Of a DNA stretch of 64,000 nt, positions 17,801 through 25,489 are shown piece by piece. A program made the translations under genes and the position numbers. Source of the DNA: Caulobacter sp. Its GTDB lineage: Bacteria > Pseudomonadota > Alphaproteobacteria > Caulobacterales > Caulobacteraceae. Within the stretch, counting starts at the first letter, position 1; each line of letters opens with the position of its first letter. The notes under the pieces were generated by a model. That model had not been told where the DNA came from. It ran no database searches and saw only the letters and a program-made list of their open reading frames with translations. The stretch spans positions 1 to 64,000 of the forward strand of contig JAHBYC010000007.1 in assembly GCA_019636175.1 (NCBI GenBank), read 5' to 3'.

Positions 17801-18033
17801 CTGCCGTCGGCGGCGGTGGTGGTCGAACGGGTCACCCCCTGGCTCGAATGCAGGGTCACGGCGGCGCCGGCCACCGGCTGGCCGTCCTCGCCGACGACCG
17901 ATCCGGTCAGGATGCCGGAGGTGTAGTCCTGGGCCTGGGCGACCGCGCCGGGCAGGGCGACGATGGTCAGCGGCACGGCGCAGACCGCCGCCAGCATCGT
18001 CGTCGCCAGAAGGGATTTACGAGTGGTCTTCAT
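14833..18033 (-). CDS. TonB-dependent receptor with N-terminal carboxypeptidase-regulatory-like domain
   Basis: A 1066-residue outer-membrane receptor. A signal peptide (MKTTRKSLLATTMLAAVCAV...AVAQAQ) is followed by a beta-sandwich regulatory-like domain (about 35-120: SGILTGSVVGEDGQPVAGAAVTL), a plug domain (VVTGRRV, TLLTPGASPTDASINANGVR) and a C-terminal barrel ending VRFGLKYSF. This is the Oar/SusC-like group common in Caulobacterales that takes up large or complex substrates. The start at 18033 has GAAGGAG upstream. The winged-helix regulator directly upstream may control it. Substrate is unknown. Confidence 0.9.
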   Translation of the reverse strand: MKTTRKSLLATTMLAAVCAVPLTIVALPGAVAQAQDYTSGILTGSVVGEDGQPVAGAAVTLHSSQGVTRSTTTAADGSFRIPALAVGAYTIHIEASGLNAIDQTVSVSPSGSAYVFTARSGSVDELVVTGRRVSDFSRQDTGLSVDVQDVAARVPIGRSITSVTLLTPGASPTDASINANGVRRQQSTVSLSGTSAAESAYYFNGLNVTDQRTLLGYTDLPFDFIQTIETKTGGYSAEYGRATGGVVNMVSRSGTNEFHFGISTYVSPDSLRGETGKAYAPGGNNISGYEVFNKFSGSESKETTIWAGGPIIPDRLFFFGAYNFRDQEALGPVSFANTYTNNAFDDATTPGSAPTSGLPYTTAAPEGSQITTRSNDPRWAAKFDLVITDDHRLEATILSDAATTDYRTYRYDRSFAKVGENARYWAESGGLNTIVKYTGVFTDWFTLSALYGRTESSYTDYGPAVVVPGVRDFRASATSPWLTDGRQTGAYNLSGDDTRETFRIDADFYFDLAGSHHVRTGYDREDLVSVAQNSLNGGAYYYVSDSADCPPGGTGSTCIERLTFSNVGKFEAEQSAFYIQDSWRINDRLTLQLGVRNDIYDYKNISGKSYVSTDDQWAPRLGFNWDPTGEGLQRIYGSVSDYYLPLATNTSIRASSGEVYTDTYFNLPAGGLTIGADGAPVLGTQFANFYYSPPGAPDPRGIAEEGLKPMYEREFVLGYERTFEEGPLADWTFGGRLIYRNLESVIEDTVIGDAVVRYCERKGLACGQSGPGDSDFASLFAYVLVNPGDGARVLVDLNGDPRTLADGSPNPDYDPQLINFTAADLNLPKAERTYKAIELTFQRPFDGVWGIQGSYTWSRSRGNYEGAVKSDVGQTDTSITQDFDHSANLLGAYGYLPNHREHSFKVFGNWSPIRNLSIGGNFTAQSGRPYGCIGRVPASVDPLAPQVGTPSGWFCPTSQTAGQATGTGTDDVWAVTKTPRGSGGFTDWTYQVDLNLSYTVMDSEERGRLVASVDVFNLFDSEATTRVVEQGAIRNSANAARPAPYYGLPRNYQSPRSVRFGLKYSF

Positions 18034-18258
18034 AAGGTTGCTCTCCTTCGACCACGGGGTCGTCGGAGCGGCCGACTGCCGCGCCGCCCCCGCGGTCATC
18101 AGCAAAACCCTAGGCAGACCGCTCAATATATGAAGCATAAAAATGCCGTATATTCAGTATATAGGGGCCGATATGGTTTTTTAGATACGACAATATTGTA
18201 ATATGTTACGCCTGCGATGAAATAACGTCTTACGCTGCAGGATTGTTACATTCTCCGA
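18034..18258 (-). promoter_or_regulatory. AT-rich leader/promoter region of the TonB receptor gene
   Basis: A 225-bp gap, strongly AT-rich for this genome, between the winged-helix gene and the TonB receptor gene on the same strand. It contains the direct repeat GTATAT-TCA-GTATAT (18148-18162) and the palindrome ACAATATTGT (18190-18199). These are good candidates for binding sites of the neighbouring winged-helix regulator, whose OmpR-type domain would prefer direct repeats. No promoter hexamers are assigned with confidence. Confidence 0.45.
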
Positions 18259-18969
18259 TCAGTCGATCTCGATGGGGCAGTCGAAGTAGTAGCCGCCGCC
18301 CCTCAGGGTGCGGACCAGCGGCGGGTTGTAGCGGGCCAGCTTCTTGCGCAGCCGGCACAGCAGGGTGTCTGCGCTGCGGGTCTTGATCTGGCGACCGCTG
18401 TAAAGGGCGGCAATCATCTGCTCGCGGGTCACCACCCCGCCGCGCGCGCCGGCCAGGACCATGGCGGCCTGCACCTCGCCGTAGGTCAGGGCGATGGTCT
18501 CGCCATCCGGCGCGATCAGGGTGCGCAGCAGGGGCCGCAGCACCCAGCCGCGCTCGCCGCCGACGCTGGCCCGACTCTCGGTCAGTTCGACACGCCTGGC
18601 GATGGCGCGCAGCCGGGCGATCATCTCGCGGGGGTTCTGGTTGAGGCCAAAGACATCGTCGGCGCCCAGCTCCAGGGCGAGGATGCGGTCGATCTCCTCG
18701 ACCTCGTCGCACAGCAGAACGATCGGCTGCCGCAGGCTGCGCGAGAGCACCGCCTGCAGGGCGTCGCCCTGGACGGCCTTGCAGCAGAACAGGCTGATCG
18801 CCGCCGCCCCGCCCATGTCCATCGCCGGCGAGCGTTCGCACAGCAGCCCGGCGCCGGCGAAGCGTTCGGCCAACTGGCTGTGGCGCTGATCGGCGGCCTT
18901 GGCCACCATCTTGATGGTCACCGGCGACTGGCCGGATTCGAAGGCGGCGGCTGCGGCGGTCATTTGCAT
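18259..18969 (-). CDS. OmpR-type winged-helix regulator with a degenerate receiver domain
   Basis: A 236-residue protein. The C-terminal winged helix is intact (about 150-232: LTYGEVQAAMVLAGARGGVVTREQMIAALY, RSADTLLCRLRKKL, LVRTLRGGGYYFD). The N-terminal half keeps receiver-like sequence (VLLCDEVEEIDRILALELGADDVF, PREMIARLRAIARR), but the usual acidic pair is not evident, there is no convincing phospho-acceptor Asp, and the invariant Lys-Pro is replaced (GLNQNP). It is probably not controlled by phosphorylation. It lies upstream of, and colinear with, a TonB receptor gene. Confidence 0.8.
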   Translation of the reverse strand: MQMTAAAAAFESGQSPVTIKMVAKAADQRHSQLAERFAGAGLLCERSPAMDMGGAAAISLFCCKAVQGDALQAVLSRSLRQPIVLLCDEVEEIDRILALELGADDVFGLNQNPREMIARLRAIARRVELTESRASVGGERGWVLRPLLRTLIAPDGETIALTYGEVQAAMVLAGARGGVVTREQMIAALYSGRQIKTRSADTLLCRLRKKLARYNPPLVRTLRGGGYYFDCPIEID

Positions 18970-19193
18970 GGGATAGGGCCCCTGTGGGTTCTCAAGTTGC
19001 CCGCCAGTCTGGCCGCGTTTCTGTTTGGGGACAGTCGCTTTGCGCCCGGCGAACAGGGCCGCGACAGAACTCTGACATTCCGCGACGAACGCTGACGGCG
19101 GCGCGACGGGCGAAGCGCCCGCCAGGCCGGGAGCGGCCCGGTCTCTTCAAAAAATCCGCTGGCGTATTTTTCAAAGCGGCCTAGGAAACGCTG

Positions 19194-19850
19194 ATGCAGC
19201 CCGCTCCCCGCAGTCGCAAGGGCGTCCCCAAGGGCGACAAACGCCAGCGCACCCGCCGCGCCCTGGTGGCCGCCGCCGCCGAGGTGATCGCCGAAAAGGG
19301 TTTCGACCGCGCCTCCCTCGACGACATCGCCGCCCGCGCCGGCATGACCCGGGGCGCCATCCACGGCAACTTCGAGAGCCGGGACGCTCTGTTCCTGGCG
19401 GTGATGGACAGCCAGTGGACCCCGGTCGAGGCCGACTTCCGCCCCGGCGCGCCGCTGCGCGAGCAGATGGCGATTCTCGGACGGGCGGTGGCCGCCCAGG
19501 CCCGGTCGCGTCTGCCCATGGCGGCGGGGGCCGCGGCCATCCAGCTGTATCTCCTGACCCACGATGACCTGCGCCAACAGCAGGCCGAACGCGCCGCCGA
19601 GGGCTATCGCCGCATGGCCGAAGGGTTTGTCCGCATCCTTCCGCCCGGAGACCTGCCCATGCCGGCTGATCGGTTCGTCAAGGTTCTCGACGCCCTGATC
19701 ACCGGCCTGATGTTCACCTACTACCAGGCCCCCGACCTGCTCGCCGAAGACGACTTCATCGCCGCCTTCCAGGCGCTGGCCGGCCCGCCAAAACCGTCCC
19801 CCGCGCCATCGCCATGGCCGAAGCAAGGGACAATCACACGGCGCTGGTGA
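19194..19850 (+). CDS. TetR/AcrR-family transcriptional regulator
   Basis: A 218-residue regulator with the helix-turn-helix AAAAEVIAEKGFDRASLDDIAARAGMTRGAIHGNF near residues 25-60. AGGAAA lies upstream of the ATG. It is divergent from the winged-helix gene and has no adjacent obvious target on its own strand. It is the last left-flank gene: the island boundary repeat begins 15 bp after its stop codon, so its native downstream context has been replaced. Confidence 0.87.
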   Translation: MQPAPRSRKGVPKGDKRQRTRRALVAAAAEVIAEKGFDRASLDDIAARAGMTRGAIHGNFESRDALFLAVMDSQWTPVEADFRPGAPLREQMAILGRAVAAQARSRLPMAAGAAAIQLYLLTHDDLRQQQAERAAEGYRRMAEGFVRILPPGDLPMPADRFVKVLDALITGLMFTYYQAPDLLAEDDFIAAFQALAGPPKPSPAPSPWPKQGTITRRW

Positions 19851-19864
19851 GGTTTGGTCGAGCA

Positions 19865-19880
19865 AGTGGTAGGCGCGGCA
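19865..19880 (+). repeat. Island attachment repeat, left copy (att)
   Basis: AGTGGTAGGCGCGGCA is identical and in the same orientation as 51892-51907, which is the 3' end of the tRNA(CAT) gene including CCA. The copy is followed by CCTACCAC, making a small palindrome with GTGGTAGG. It marks the probable far boundary of the integrated element. Confidence 0.75.
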
Positions 19881-20023
19881 CCTACCACGATAACATAGAA
19901 GTTCTCTATATTTCTGATAGATAGATTTTTTGACACCAAAAATACCGTCAAAAATACCGTCAACCACACAGCTCTGCGCTTGGCGCGAGCGGCGATGTTC
20001 TCCAGTTAACCGCGTCCAAATTC

Positions 20024-20311
20024 CTAAAACAGGTCCCCCGAGCAGATAGTTAGGGCATGAGCCAGCGCAATCAACAACTTCGCTGAGGCGTTTCGCTCGC
20101 CCCGTTCCAATAGGCCCACGTAGTTTCGGTAAAGTCCCGCCTGGTCCGCCAGTACTTCCTGGCGAACTGCCGCACGCTCCCGACAGCGGCGTAGCCCGCG
20201 CCCCAGCCCAGCCCCAACGAATCGAGTCAACGACCACAAAGGAATGGTCGCGGGGGCCGCAGGTCGCTCTATCGCGTGCTCCTTTGCCCCGAGATGTCCG
20301 CTCGGCGCCAT
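20024..20311 (-). CDS. XRE-family helix-turn-helix protein
   Basis: A protein of about 95 residues whose C-terminal 60 residues form a Cro/CI-type helix-turn-helix: LGRGLRRCRERAAVRQEVLADQAGL, then RNYVGLLERGERNASAKLLIALAHAL. The N-terminal 35 residues are not recognisable and the start is uncertain (ATG at 20311 or TTG at 20338; neither has a strong ribosome binding site). It is the first gene inside the island's left boundary and may regulate element genes or be a remnant. Confidence 0.6.
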   Translation of the reverse strand: MAPSGHLGAKEHAIERPAAPATIPLWSLTRFVGAGLGRGLRRCRERAAVRQEVLADQAGLYRNYVGLLERGERNASAKLLIALAHALTICSGDLF

Positions 20312-20493
20312 AAGCTGACGTCCAATTAAAGCCTGCAATCAGACATTCGGGCCATGCTCCTGACGCCCGTCGAACCCGGCCAATAGCGAGCCCGTCAGAC
20401 AGGCGCGGGCGATTTGATAAGCGCGAAGTCTTCGTCTTCCTCGACCATCGCCGGGAGTTCGACGAACGCGTAAACGGAGCATTCACCGCCCCT

Positions 20494-21102
20494 TCATCCG
20501 ACGGGCAGCAACGCTTCCAGTTCTTCCGCAGTGTTGGCGTTGGCGAAAGGGTCGTGCGGGCCGGTCGGCCAAGGGACCGGGATCACGCCCAGAATGGCGG
20601 CCAGACCCTTGAGCGACCGGCGGCCGGACGCGACATAGGTCCGCAAGTCCGCGCCGGCGTCGGTTGGCCACAGTGCGCAGACAGGATGGAGCCGCCCGCC
20701 GCTCGTCGCCACCGCGACCCGCCCGCCCGCCGCTCCTCCCTCATCCAGCGCGGCCTGGAGGCGGAGCCTCAGGTTGTCGGGCAGAAGCGGCATGTCGCAG
20801 GGAAGCGTCAGCACATGATCGGCGCCCAAGCGGTCAGCGAAAGCGAGGGCCGCGGCGAGACCCGCCAGAGGCCCCTCGATGGCCGGATCGTCAAGCAAAA
20901 GGGATGTCCCCGGAAAGGTCGGCGCCTGGTCCGGCCGGCGGGCGGCAATGCCGACGACGGCCCCATAGCAGCGGGCCCTGGCCTCCGCCCTGGCGATCAG
21001 AGTGGTGTCGCCGAAGCGTCGGAACGGCTTGCGGCCGCCCATGCGTCGCCCCTCGCCCCCCGCCAGGATGACCGAGATGCGGAGCCGCGAGCCGCCGGTC
21101 AC
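20494..21102 (-). CDS. mobA: Molybdenum cofactor guanylyltransferase
   Basis: A 202-residue nucleotidyltransferase that attaches GMP to Mo-molybdopterin to give the bis-MGD cofactor needed by NarG. The GTP-binding signature ISVILAGGEGRRMGGRKPF, the segment EGPLAGLAAAL, LPCDMPLLP (metal-binding Asp) and the C-terminal DPFANANTAEEL are all characteristic. The GTG start overlaps the hemerythrin stop codon (GTGA). It is the last gene of the nar operon, an arrangement that couples cofactor supply to nitrate reductase synthesis. Confidence 0.93.
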   Translation of the reverse strand: MTGGSRLRISVILAGGEGRRMGGRKPFRRFGDTTLIARAEARARCYGAVVGIAARRPDQAPTFPGTSLLLDDPAIEGPLAGLAAALAFADRLGADHVLTLPCDMPLLPDNLRLRLQAALDEGGAAGGRVAVATSGGRLHPVCALWPTDAGADLRTYVASGRRSLKGLAAILGVIPVPWPTGPHDPFANANTAEELEALLPVG

Positions 21103-21650
21103 GCCGGCGCCTCACAGGCGCCTGGACCGCGACGCGCGGCCAGGCTCTGGCCCAGGTCGGCCAGGTCGCCGCGTGACAGCCGCAGCCGGGCGATTGGCAG
21201 GACCACCGCGTTCTCCAGAGCCAGATGTCGCAATTCCTGGCTGGCGAAGGCCTTGAGGCTGTCGCGGCAGGCCGGAACCAGCCCCGGGGCGATCCGCTGC
21301 TCAAGACAGGCTTCGAGGTGATCGGCCAGGCTGGCCGCCCGCCCGACGTCGAGCCGATGTTCGGCGGAAAGTTGCCCAAGCACGTCTTCGATATTGTCCT
21401 CCTTCCGGGCGCGGCGACGCAGAAGCGGAAACAGGAATTCTTCCTCGTCGGCGACATGCCATCCAAGTTCCCTGCGCACAAAGGCGACCAGACGGGCCAG
21501 AGGAGCCTGATCGAAGGCCGGGGCCTCCGACGCCTGGACCATCAGCCGGCAGATCTGGCGGTGTCGCTCATGCTGGTCGAAGAACCACGCCAGAGGGTCG
21601 GTCATCCCGGACCGCGCGACGTCCTCGATCACGGGACGGTTCGACCGCAT
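21099..21650 (-). CDS. Hemerythrin-domain protein
   Basis: A 183-residue four-helix protein with a spaced set of possible di-iron ligands: H27 in FFDQHERH, H65 and E69-E71 in WHVADEEEFLFPLL, H98 in SAEHRLD, and H142/E146 in LRHLALENAVVLP. These match the hemerythrin HHE pattern. Such domains bind O2 or NO, or help protect iron centres. It sits within the nar operon, 13-16 bp after the porin gene and overlapping mobA, so oxygen or NO handling during nitrate respiration is plausible. The ATG at 21650 follows a GGGGAG site. Confidence 0.82.
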   Translation of the reverse strand: MRSNRPVIEDVARSGMTDPLAWFFDQHERHRQICRLMVQASEAPAFDQAPLARLVAFVRRELGWHVADEEEFLFPLLRRRARKEDNIEDVLGQLSAEHRLDVGRAASLADHLEACLEQRIAPGLVPACRDSLKAFASQELRHLALENAVVLPIARLRLSRGDLADLGQSLAARRGPGACEAPA

Positions 21651-21666
21651 CAAGACTGCTCCCCCG

Positions 21667-22872
21667 TCAGTATCTGAATTCCAGCGTCAGCCAGATCTTG
21701 CCGCGATCGGCATAGGCCGGCTGGGCGCCGTCAAACCAGGCGCCCTTGATCTCGGCGCTGAGCTGGTCTGTCAGCGGCGCCGACACCACCAGGTCCAGTT
21801 CGCGCCCGTAGCGGTCGCCGCCGTCAGCCTGTGAAAAGTCGTGGACCGCCGCCTGGATCTTCACGCCCCTGGGCAGGACGGCGGGCTTGAGGGCCAGGCC
21901 GGCCCGAAGGTCGATATCCCTCACCCCGTCAGCCGGGGTGTTGAGGAAGACGTCGGCCCAGCCCTGGAAGGCGTGGAGGGTGGCCAGGGGCGTCCGAAAG
22001 CCCCGCACGCCATCGCCATCCAACCGCTCAAGATCGATGGCGACCCACCAGGGGTCCTTCTTGATCCCGCCGGAGAGGGCCAGATAGTCGAGGTCGAAGG
22101 CCGCCGGACTGTTGCGATAGTCCGTCTGTCGGGCGTACTCGACCGCGTAGGTCGCGAAATAGCCGTCGCCCAGCGGCCGCGCGCCCGCCAACCGTCCGCC
22201 CAGGGTGGCGTTCGACTGGGCCGGGGCGGATTCGAAGGCCATCAGATAGGCGTAGCCGGTGAGCTGGCCCGCCGGGGTCTTGGTCTCGAACTGCAGCAGG
22301 TGGGAATCGCTGTCCCATTCCCCCTGCGGGCTGTCCGGGCCGAACACCCGGTGAACCCGGTCGATATAGGCGTAGGTGAAGGTCGTGGCCGCGGACGACC
22401 TGAAGTCGAGGCGGACGGCGTCGAAGGTCTGTTCGTTCTGGCGAAAGCCGACATTGCCGACGAAGCGCGCATTGCCCAGGATGATCCGCTGGCGCCCGAC
22501 CACGGCCGCCGCGGACTCCCCGGTCCAGGAGATCTGGGCGCGGTTGATTTCCGTGCCCTCCGGATCGGCGACCACCGGATAGGCCCCCTTCAGATTGATC
22601 GTGCTGTTGTAATCATCGACGATGGCCGTGACGTTTTCGGCCTCGACCAGGGCTTTGAACCCGCTCCAGACCGGGGTTTCGTATCCCAGACGGGTTCGCA
22701 GGGTGAGGGCGTCGGCGTCCCGGGCGACTCCGTCCTGGGTCACCGCTTCGTAGCGCAACCGCGCATCGATGATGAAATGCCCCGCCGAGGGTTCGGCGGC
22801 CAGGGCCGTCGCCGGCGCGACAACGGCGACAGCGACGGCGAACAGGCTCAGAAGTGTCCTTCGAATCCGCAC
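21667..22872 (-). CDS. Outer-membrane porin, alginate-export-like family
   Basis: A 401-residue beta-barrel protein with a signal peptide (RRTLLSLFAVAVAVVAPATALAAE) and a C-terminal aromatic strand ending WLTLEFRY. Motifs such as RLRYE, RTRLGYETP, NRAQISWTG, GRQRIILGNARFVG and FRQNEQTFDAVRLDF are those of the alginate-export/OprE-like porin families. The GTG at 22872 is chosen for its AGGAG site. Four bases separate it from the PPIase gene, so it belongs to the nar operon; a role in nitrate or nitrite passage across the outer membrane is inferred. Confidence 0.8.
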   Translation of the reverse strand: MRIRRTLLSLFAVAVAVVAPATALAAEPSAGHFIIDARLRYEAVTQDGVARDADALTLRTRLGYETPVWSGFKALVEAENVTAIVDDYNSTINLKGAYPVVADPEGTEINRAQISWTGESAAAVVGRQRIILGNARFVGNVGFRQNEQTFDAVRLDFRSSAATTFTYAYIDRVHRVFGPDSPQGEWDSDSHLLQFETKTPAGQLTGYAYLMAFESAPAQSNATLGGRLAGARPLGDGYFATYAVEYARQTDYRNSPAAFDLDYLALSGGIKKDPWWVAIDLERLDGDGVRGFRTPLATLHAFQGWADVFLNTPADGVRDIDLRAGLALKPAVLPRGVKIQAAVHDFSQADGGDRYGRELDLVVSAPLTDQLSAEIKGAWFDGAQPAYADRGKIWLTLEFRY

Positions 22873-22876
22873 GCGA

Positions 22877-23986
22877 CTATCTCCTGCGAACAACGGTGTA
22901 GGTGCGCGTCGCCGGGGTGAGCCGCGACTTGAGAATTGAGGCCATCGCCGCGATCGCCGGGTCGTCGGCGCCCTGGGCGGCGGAGATCAGATGTGTCCAG
23001 CGCTCGTCGTCGGCGGTGTTGACGAAGGCGGTCACCGAGGCCCTGACAAGATCGGCGACCGCAACGCCGCCTTCCCTCGCCGCCTCGCGGACACGCGCCG
23101 CCAGATCGGGGTCGGCGGTATCCAGCCAGGCCTCCAGCCGTTCGGTCGAGACGCCTTCGGCCAGCATCTGGCCCAGGGACGGCGCGTCCGTGGCGAAGCG
23201 GCCGTCGCGGGTCAGGCTGAAGGCCACCCCCCTGGCCCGGGCCCGGTCAGCCAGATCGGCGACATATCGGATCGCCGCCGCGGTCCAGGCCCGGCTTTCC
23301 AGGTGCAGGCTGATGCGGTGGTGAACATAGGCGAAGGGCAGCAACTGACCCTCGATGCGGCGGTCGAGTTTCAGCAGATGCCACCCGAACCGCGACCGAA
23401 CCAGATGGTCCAGGATCTGACCGGCTTGAAGACCGCTCAGGGCGGCTTCGACTTCACCGACCAGATCGCCCGGCGCCAGCTGCCCAAGCGAGCCGCCAAC
23501 CTCCCGGGAGGTGCAGTCGGACACGGCCTTCGCCGTGGCGGCGAAACTGCCCGGCGCGGTGATCACGGCGCGCAGGATGTCCTCGCCCCGGCGGCGGGCG
23601 AGCTCCCAGCCCTCGGCGCTGTCATCGCGCGCCTCGATGAGAATATGGGCGGCCTCGACCAGGGCCGGCGAGGTGAACAGCTCGGGGCGCGCCTCATAGA
23701 CCCGCCGACATTCGGCCTCGCCCGGCGGATCGGTCTCGACCTCGGCGTCCAGCACGGCCCGGATCAGCGCGTCCTCTTCGGTTTCCTCCCGGCCGTCGTC
23801 GTCGGTTCGCGGCTCGGGGCGCAGACCAAGCTCGTCAGCCCGGTGCAGCAGCAACGCCTTCACCGCCAGCGCCTTGCCGGCCGCCTTGCGAGCCTCGGCG
23901 GCCGATGGACCGGGGTGGTTCTGGACCTCCGCGGCAATGAGGAATTCGGGAATCTCGACGCCGTCGACGACAAGGCTGTGCAACAT
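22877..23986 (-). CDS. Parvulin-type peptidyl-prolyl isomerase of the nar operon
   Basis: A 369-residue protein without a signal peptide. A parvulin domain occupies about residues 108-215 (VEAAHILIEARDD, DCTSREVGGSLGQLAPGDLVGEVEAAL, GQILDHLVRSRFGWHLLKLDRR). The flanking helical regions are unlike SurA or PpiD. Genes of this type follow narI in several denitrifier nar operons, where they are thought to help fold or mature nitrate reductase. Here it starts four bases after narI. The lack of an export signal points to cytoplasmic action on NarGHI assembly. Confidence 0.85.
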   Translation of the reverse strand: MLHSLVVDGVEIPEFLIAAEVQNHPGPSAAEARKAAGKALAVKALLLHRADELGLRPEPRTDDDGREETEEDALIRAVLDAEVETDPPGEAECRRVYEARPELFTSPALVEAAHILIEARDDSAEGWELARRRGEDILRAVITAPGSFAATAKAVSDCTSREVGGSLGQLAPGDLVGEVEAALSGLQAGQILDHLVRSRFGWHLLKLDRRIEGQLLPFAYVHHRISLHLESRAWTAAAIRYVADLADRARARGVAFSLTRDGRFATDAPSLGQMLAEGVSTERLEAWLDTADPDLAARVREAAREGGVAVADLVRASVTAFVNTADDERWTHLISAAQGADDPAIAAMASILKSRLTPATRTYTVVRRR

Positions 23987-23990
23987 CGGA

Positions 23991-24767
23991 CTACTCCGCG
24001 GGCGTCTGGGGCGAGGCCGGACGCTGTCCGGCCCTGGGCGTAGAGGGATAGATCGGCGCGGCGACCTCGGGTCGGCGCGGCAGGGTCCGGCGGGTCCGCA
24101 CCAGCTGCCAACCCCGGCGGTTGAGGTACCAGATCGGCGCCGAGAGCATGTGAACCAGCCGGGTGAAGGGGAAGACCAGCAGGATGGTCATGCCCAGCAC
24201 CAGATGCGCCTTGAAGATCGGATGCACGTCGGCGACCACATCGGCGATGCCCGGCCGGAAGGTGAAGACGCCCTGGGCCCAGGTCATGAACTTCAGCATT
24301 TCATGGCCGTCGAGGTGATGGGCCGAGATCGGGATGGTCGCCAGCCCCAGACAGAGCTGCAGGATGAGAACGATCAGGATGGCGCTGTCGCCGAAGCTGG
24401 AGGTCTTGCGAATCCGCGGATCGAAGAGCCGGCGGTGCAGCAGCAACAGCCCGCCCGCCAGGCAGAACAACCCGGCGACGCCGCCCGCGACCATGGCCAG
24501 AATCTGCTTGGCGCCGTGGGGGACGCCGAGGGCGTCGAACACCCAGATGGGGGTCAGCAGACCGACGAAGTGACCGGCGAAGATGGTCAGGACGCCGAGG
24601 TGAAACAGGATGGAGCCGAGCACCAGCTGCCGTCGCCGCAGGAGCTGGGATGAGCCGGTGCGCCAGGTGTATTGCTCGCGGTCGAACCGCAGGATCGACC
24701 CGAGCGCCAGCACCGACAGGCAGATGTAGGGATAGACGCCGAACAGGACCTGATTGAGAAACGACAT
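23991..24767 (-). CDS. narI: Respiratory nitrate reductase gamma subunit (cytochrome b)
   Basis: A 258-residue membrane subunit that takes electrons from quinol and passes them through two b haems to NarH. Five membrane helices are visible. The four haem ligands are H56 and H66 (LFHLGVLTIFAGHFVGL) and H188 and H206 (FKAHLVLG, RLVHML), which match the E. coli pattern. It begins 11 bp after narJ. The C-terminal tail is Pro/Arg-rich and cytoplasmic. Confidence 0.96.
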   Translation of the reverse strand: MSFLNQVLFGVYPYICLSVLALGSILRFDREQYTWRTGSSQLLRRRQLVLGSILFHLGVLTIFAGHFVGLLTPIWVFDALGVPHGAKQILAMVAGGVAGLFCLAGGLLLLHRRLFDPRIRKTSSFGDSAILIVLILQLCLGLATIPISAHHLDGHEMLKFMTWAQGVFTFRPGIADVVADVHPIFKAHLVLGMTILLVFPFTRLVHMLSAPIWYLNRRGWQLVRTRRTLPRRPEVAAPIYPSTPRAGQRPASPQTPAE

Positions 24768-24778
24768 GATCGGCCTCC

Positions 24779-25486
24779 CTAGATGGTTGCGCCGGCGCGC
24801 CGGGGCGCCGGCCGGGGGTCGGCGTTCATGGCCTCGACCAGGGCGCTGGCCTTGGGACAGTCGACATCGGAGGGACCGAAGGTGACGGCGGTTTCCTCCC
24901 AGGCCTTGTCGAGACTCTCCAGGTCGTTGGGGTCGACGTCCGGCTCGCTGAGCAGGGCGGCGAGGGCCGCCGGATCGGACCGGGCCGAGGCCAGTCTGGC
25001 TAGGGCGCCGAACACCGCCCGATAGGCGCTGCCGCGCTTCTTCAGTCGCTCGCCCATGGCTTCCAGCACATGGGCGGCCTCGCCCAGCAGGGACGCCGCC
25101 TCGGGCTCGGGAAGCGTCGACAGAAACTCCAGGAACACCGGCAGGAAGTCGGGCAGCTCATTGGCCGCCAGATCCAGGCCCCGGGTCCGGTAGAGTTCGA
25201 GCAGGGCGACCATCGCCTCGCCGCGGTCGCGGCTTTCGCCGTGCACATGCTCATAGAGGTTCAGCGACAGGGACCGGGTCCGGTCGAACAGTTCGGTATA
25301 GGCCTCCTGCAGATCATAGATGTCGCCGGCGGCGATATCCGCCGCCAGCCTGTCCAGCGCCTGGACGAGGGGGCGGGGGACCATGGCCTCGGCGGCGACC
25401 ACGGCGACCGCCTCCGGCGCCAGTCGCTGCAGGTCCGGATCCGGATAGGTCAGCAGGACGGCCAGGGCCTTGTAGGTGCGCGCCAT
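24779..25486 (-). CDS. narJ: Nitrate reductase assembly chaperone
   Basis: A 235-residue all-helical chaperone of the TorD/NarJ family, needed for insertion of the molybdenum cofactor into NarG and for membrane attachment of NarGH. Characteristic segments are KALAVLLTYPDPDLQ at the N-terminus, YVxLFDRTRSLSLNLYEHVHGESRDRGEAM (seen as YTELFDRTRSLSLNLYEHVH) and LPDFLPVFLEFLS. It lies three bases after narH and before narI in the canonical order. Confidence 0.95.
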   Translation of the reverse strand: MARTYKALAVLLTYPDPDLQRLAPEAVAVVAAEAMVPRPLVQALDRLAADIAAGDIYDLQEAYTELFDRTRSLSLNLYEHVHGESRDRGEAMVALLELYRTRGLDLAANELPDFLPVFLEFLSTLPEPEAASLLGEAAHVLEAMGERLKKRGSAYRAVFGALARLASARSDPAALAALLSEPDVDPNDLESLDKAWEETAVTFGPSDVDCPKASALVEAMNADPRPAPRRAGATI

Positions 25487-25489
25487 GTC

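Noticed and set aside
14779-18201. A very long open frame of 1140 codons on the plus strand
   Set aside because: It lies opposite the TonB-dependent receptor gene, whose product has a clear signal peptide, plug and barrel. Stop-free antisense frames are expected at this GC content, and the antisense translation (Gly/Val/Arg-rich) resembles nothing.
19866-19888. A second tRNA gene or tRNA fragment
   Set aside because: Only 16 bases match the tRNA 3' end; the remainder is a short palindrome and no cloverleaf can form. It is better read as an attachment site.
18960-20486. A 508-codon open frame on the minus strand spanning the island boundary
   Set aside because: It runs antisense to a TetR gene with a normal helix-turn-helix and in another frame through the XRE gene; its translation is low-complexity and has no recognisable domain.
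20339-20493. A short coding remnant reading leftwards (VYAFVELPAMVEEDEDFALI)
   Set aside because: The frame looks protein-like for about 25 codons but has no start with a ribosome binding site and begins just after the mobA stop; too short to support as a gene.
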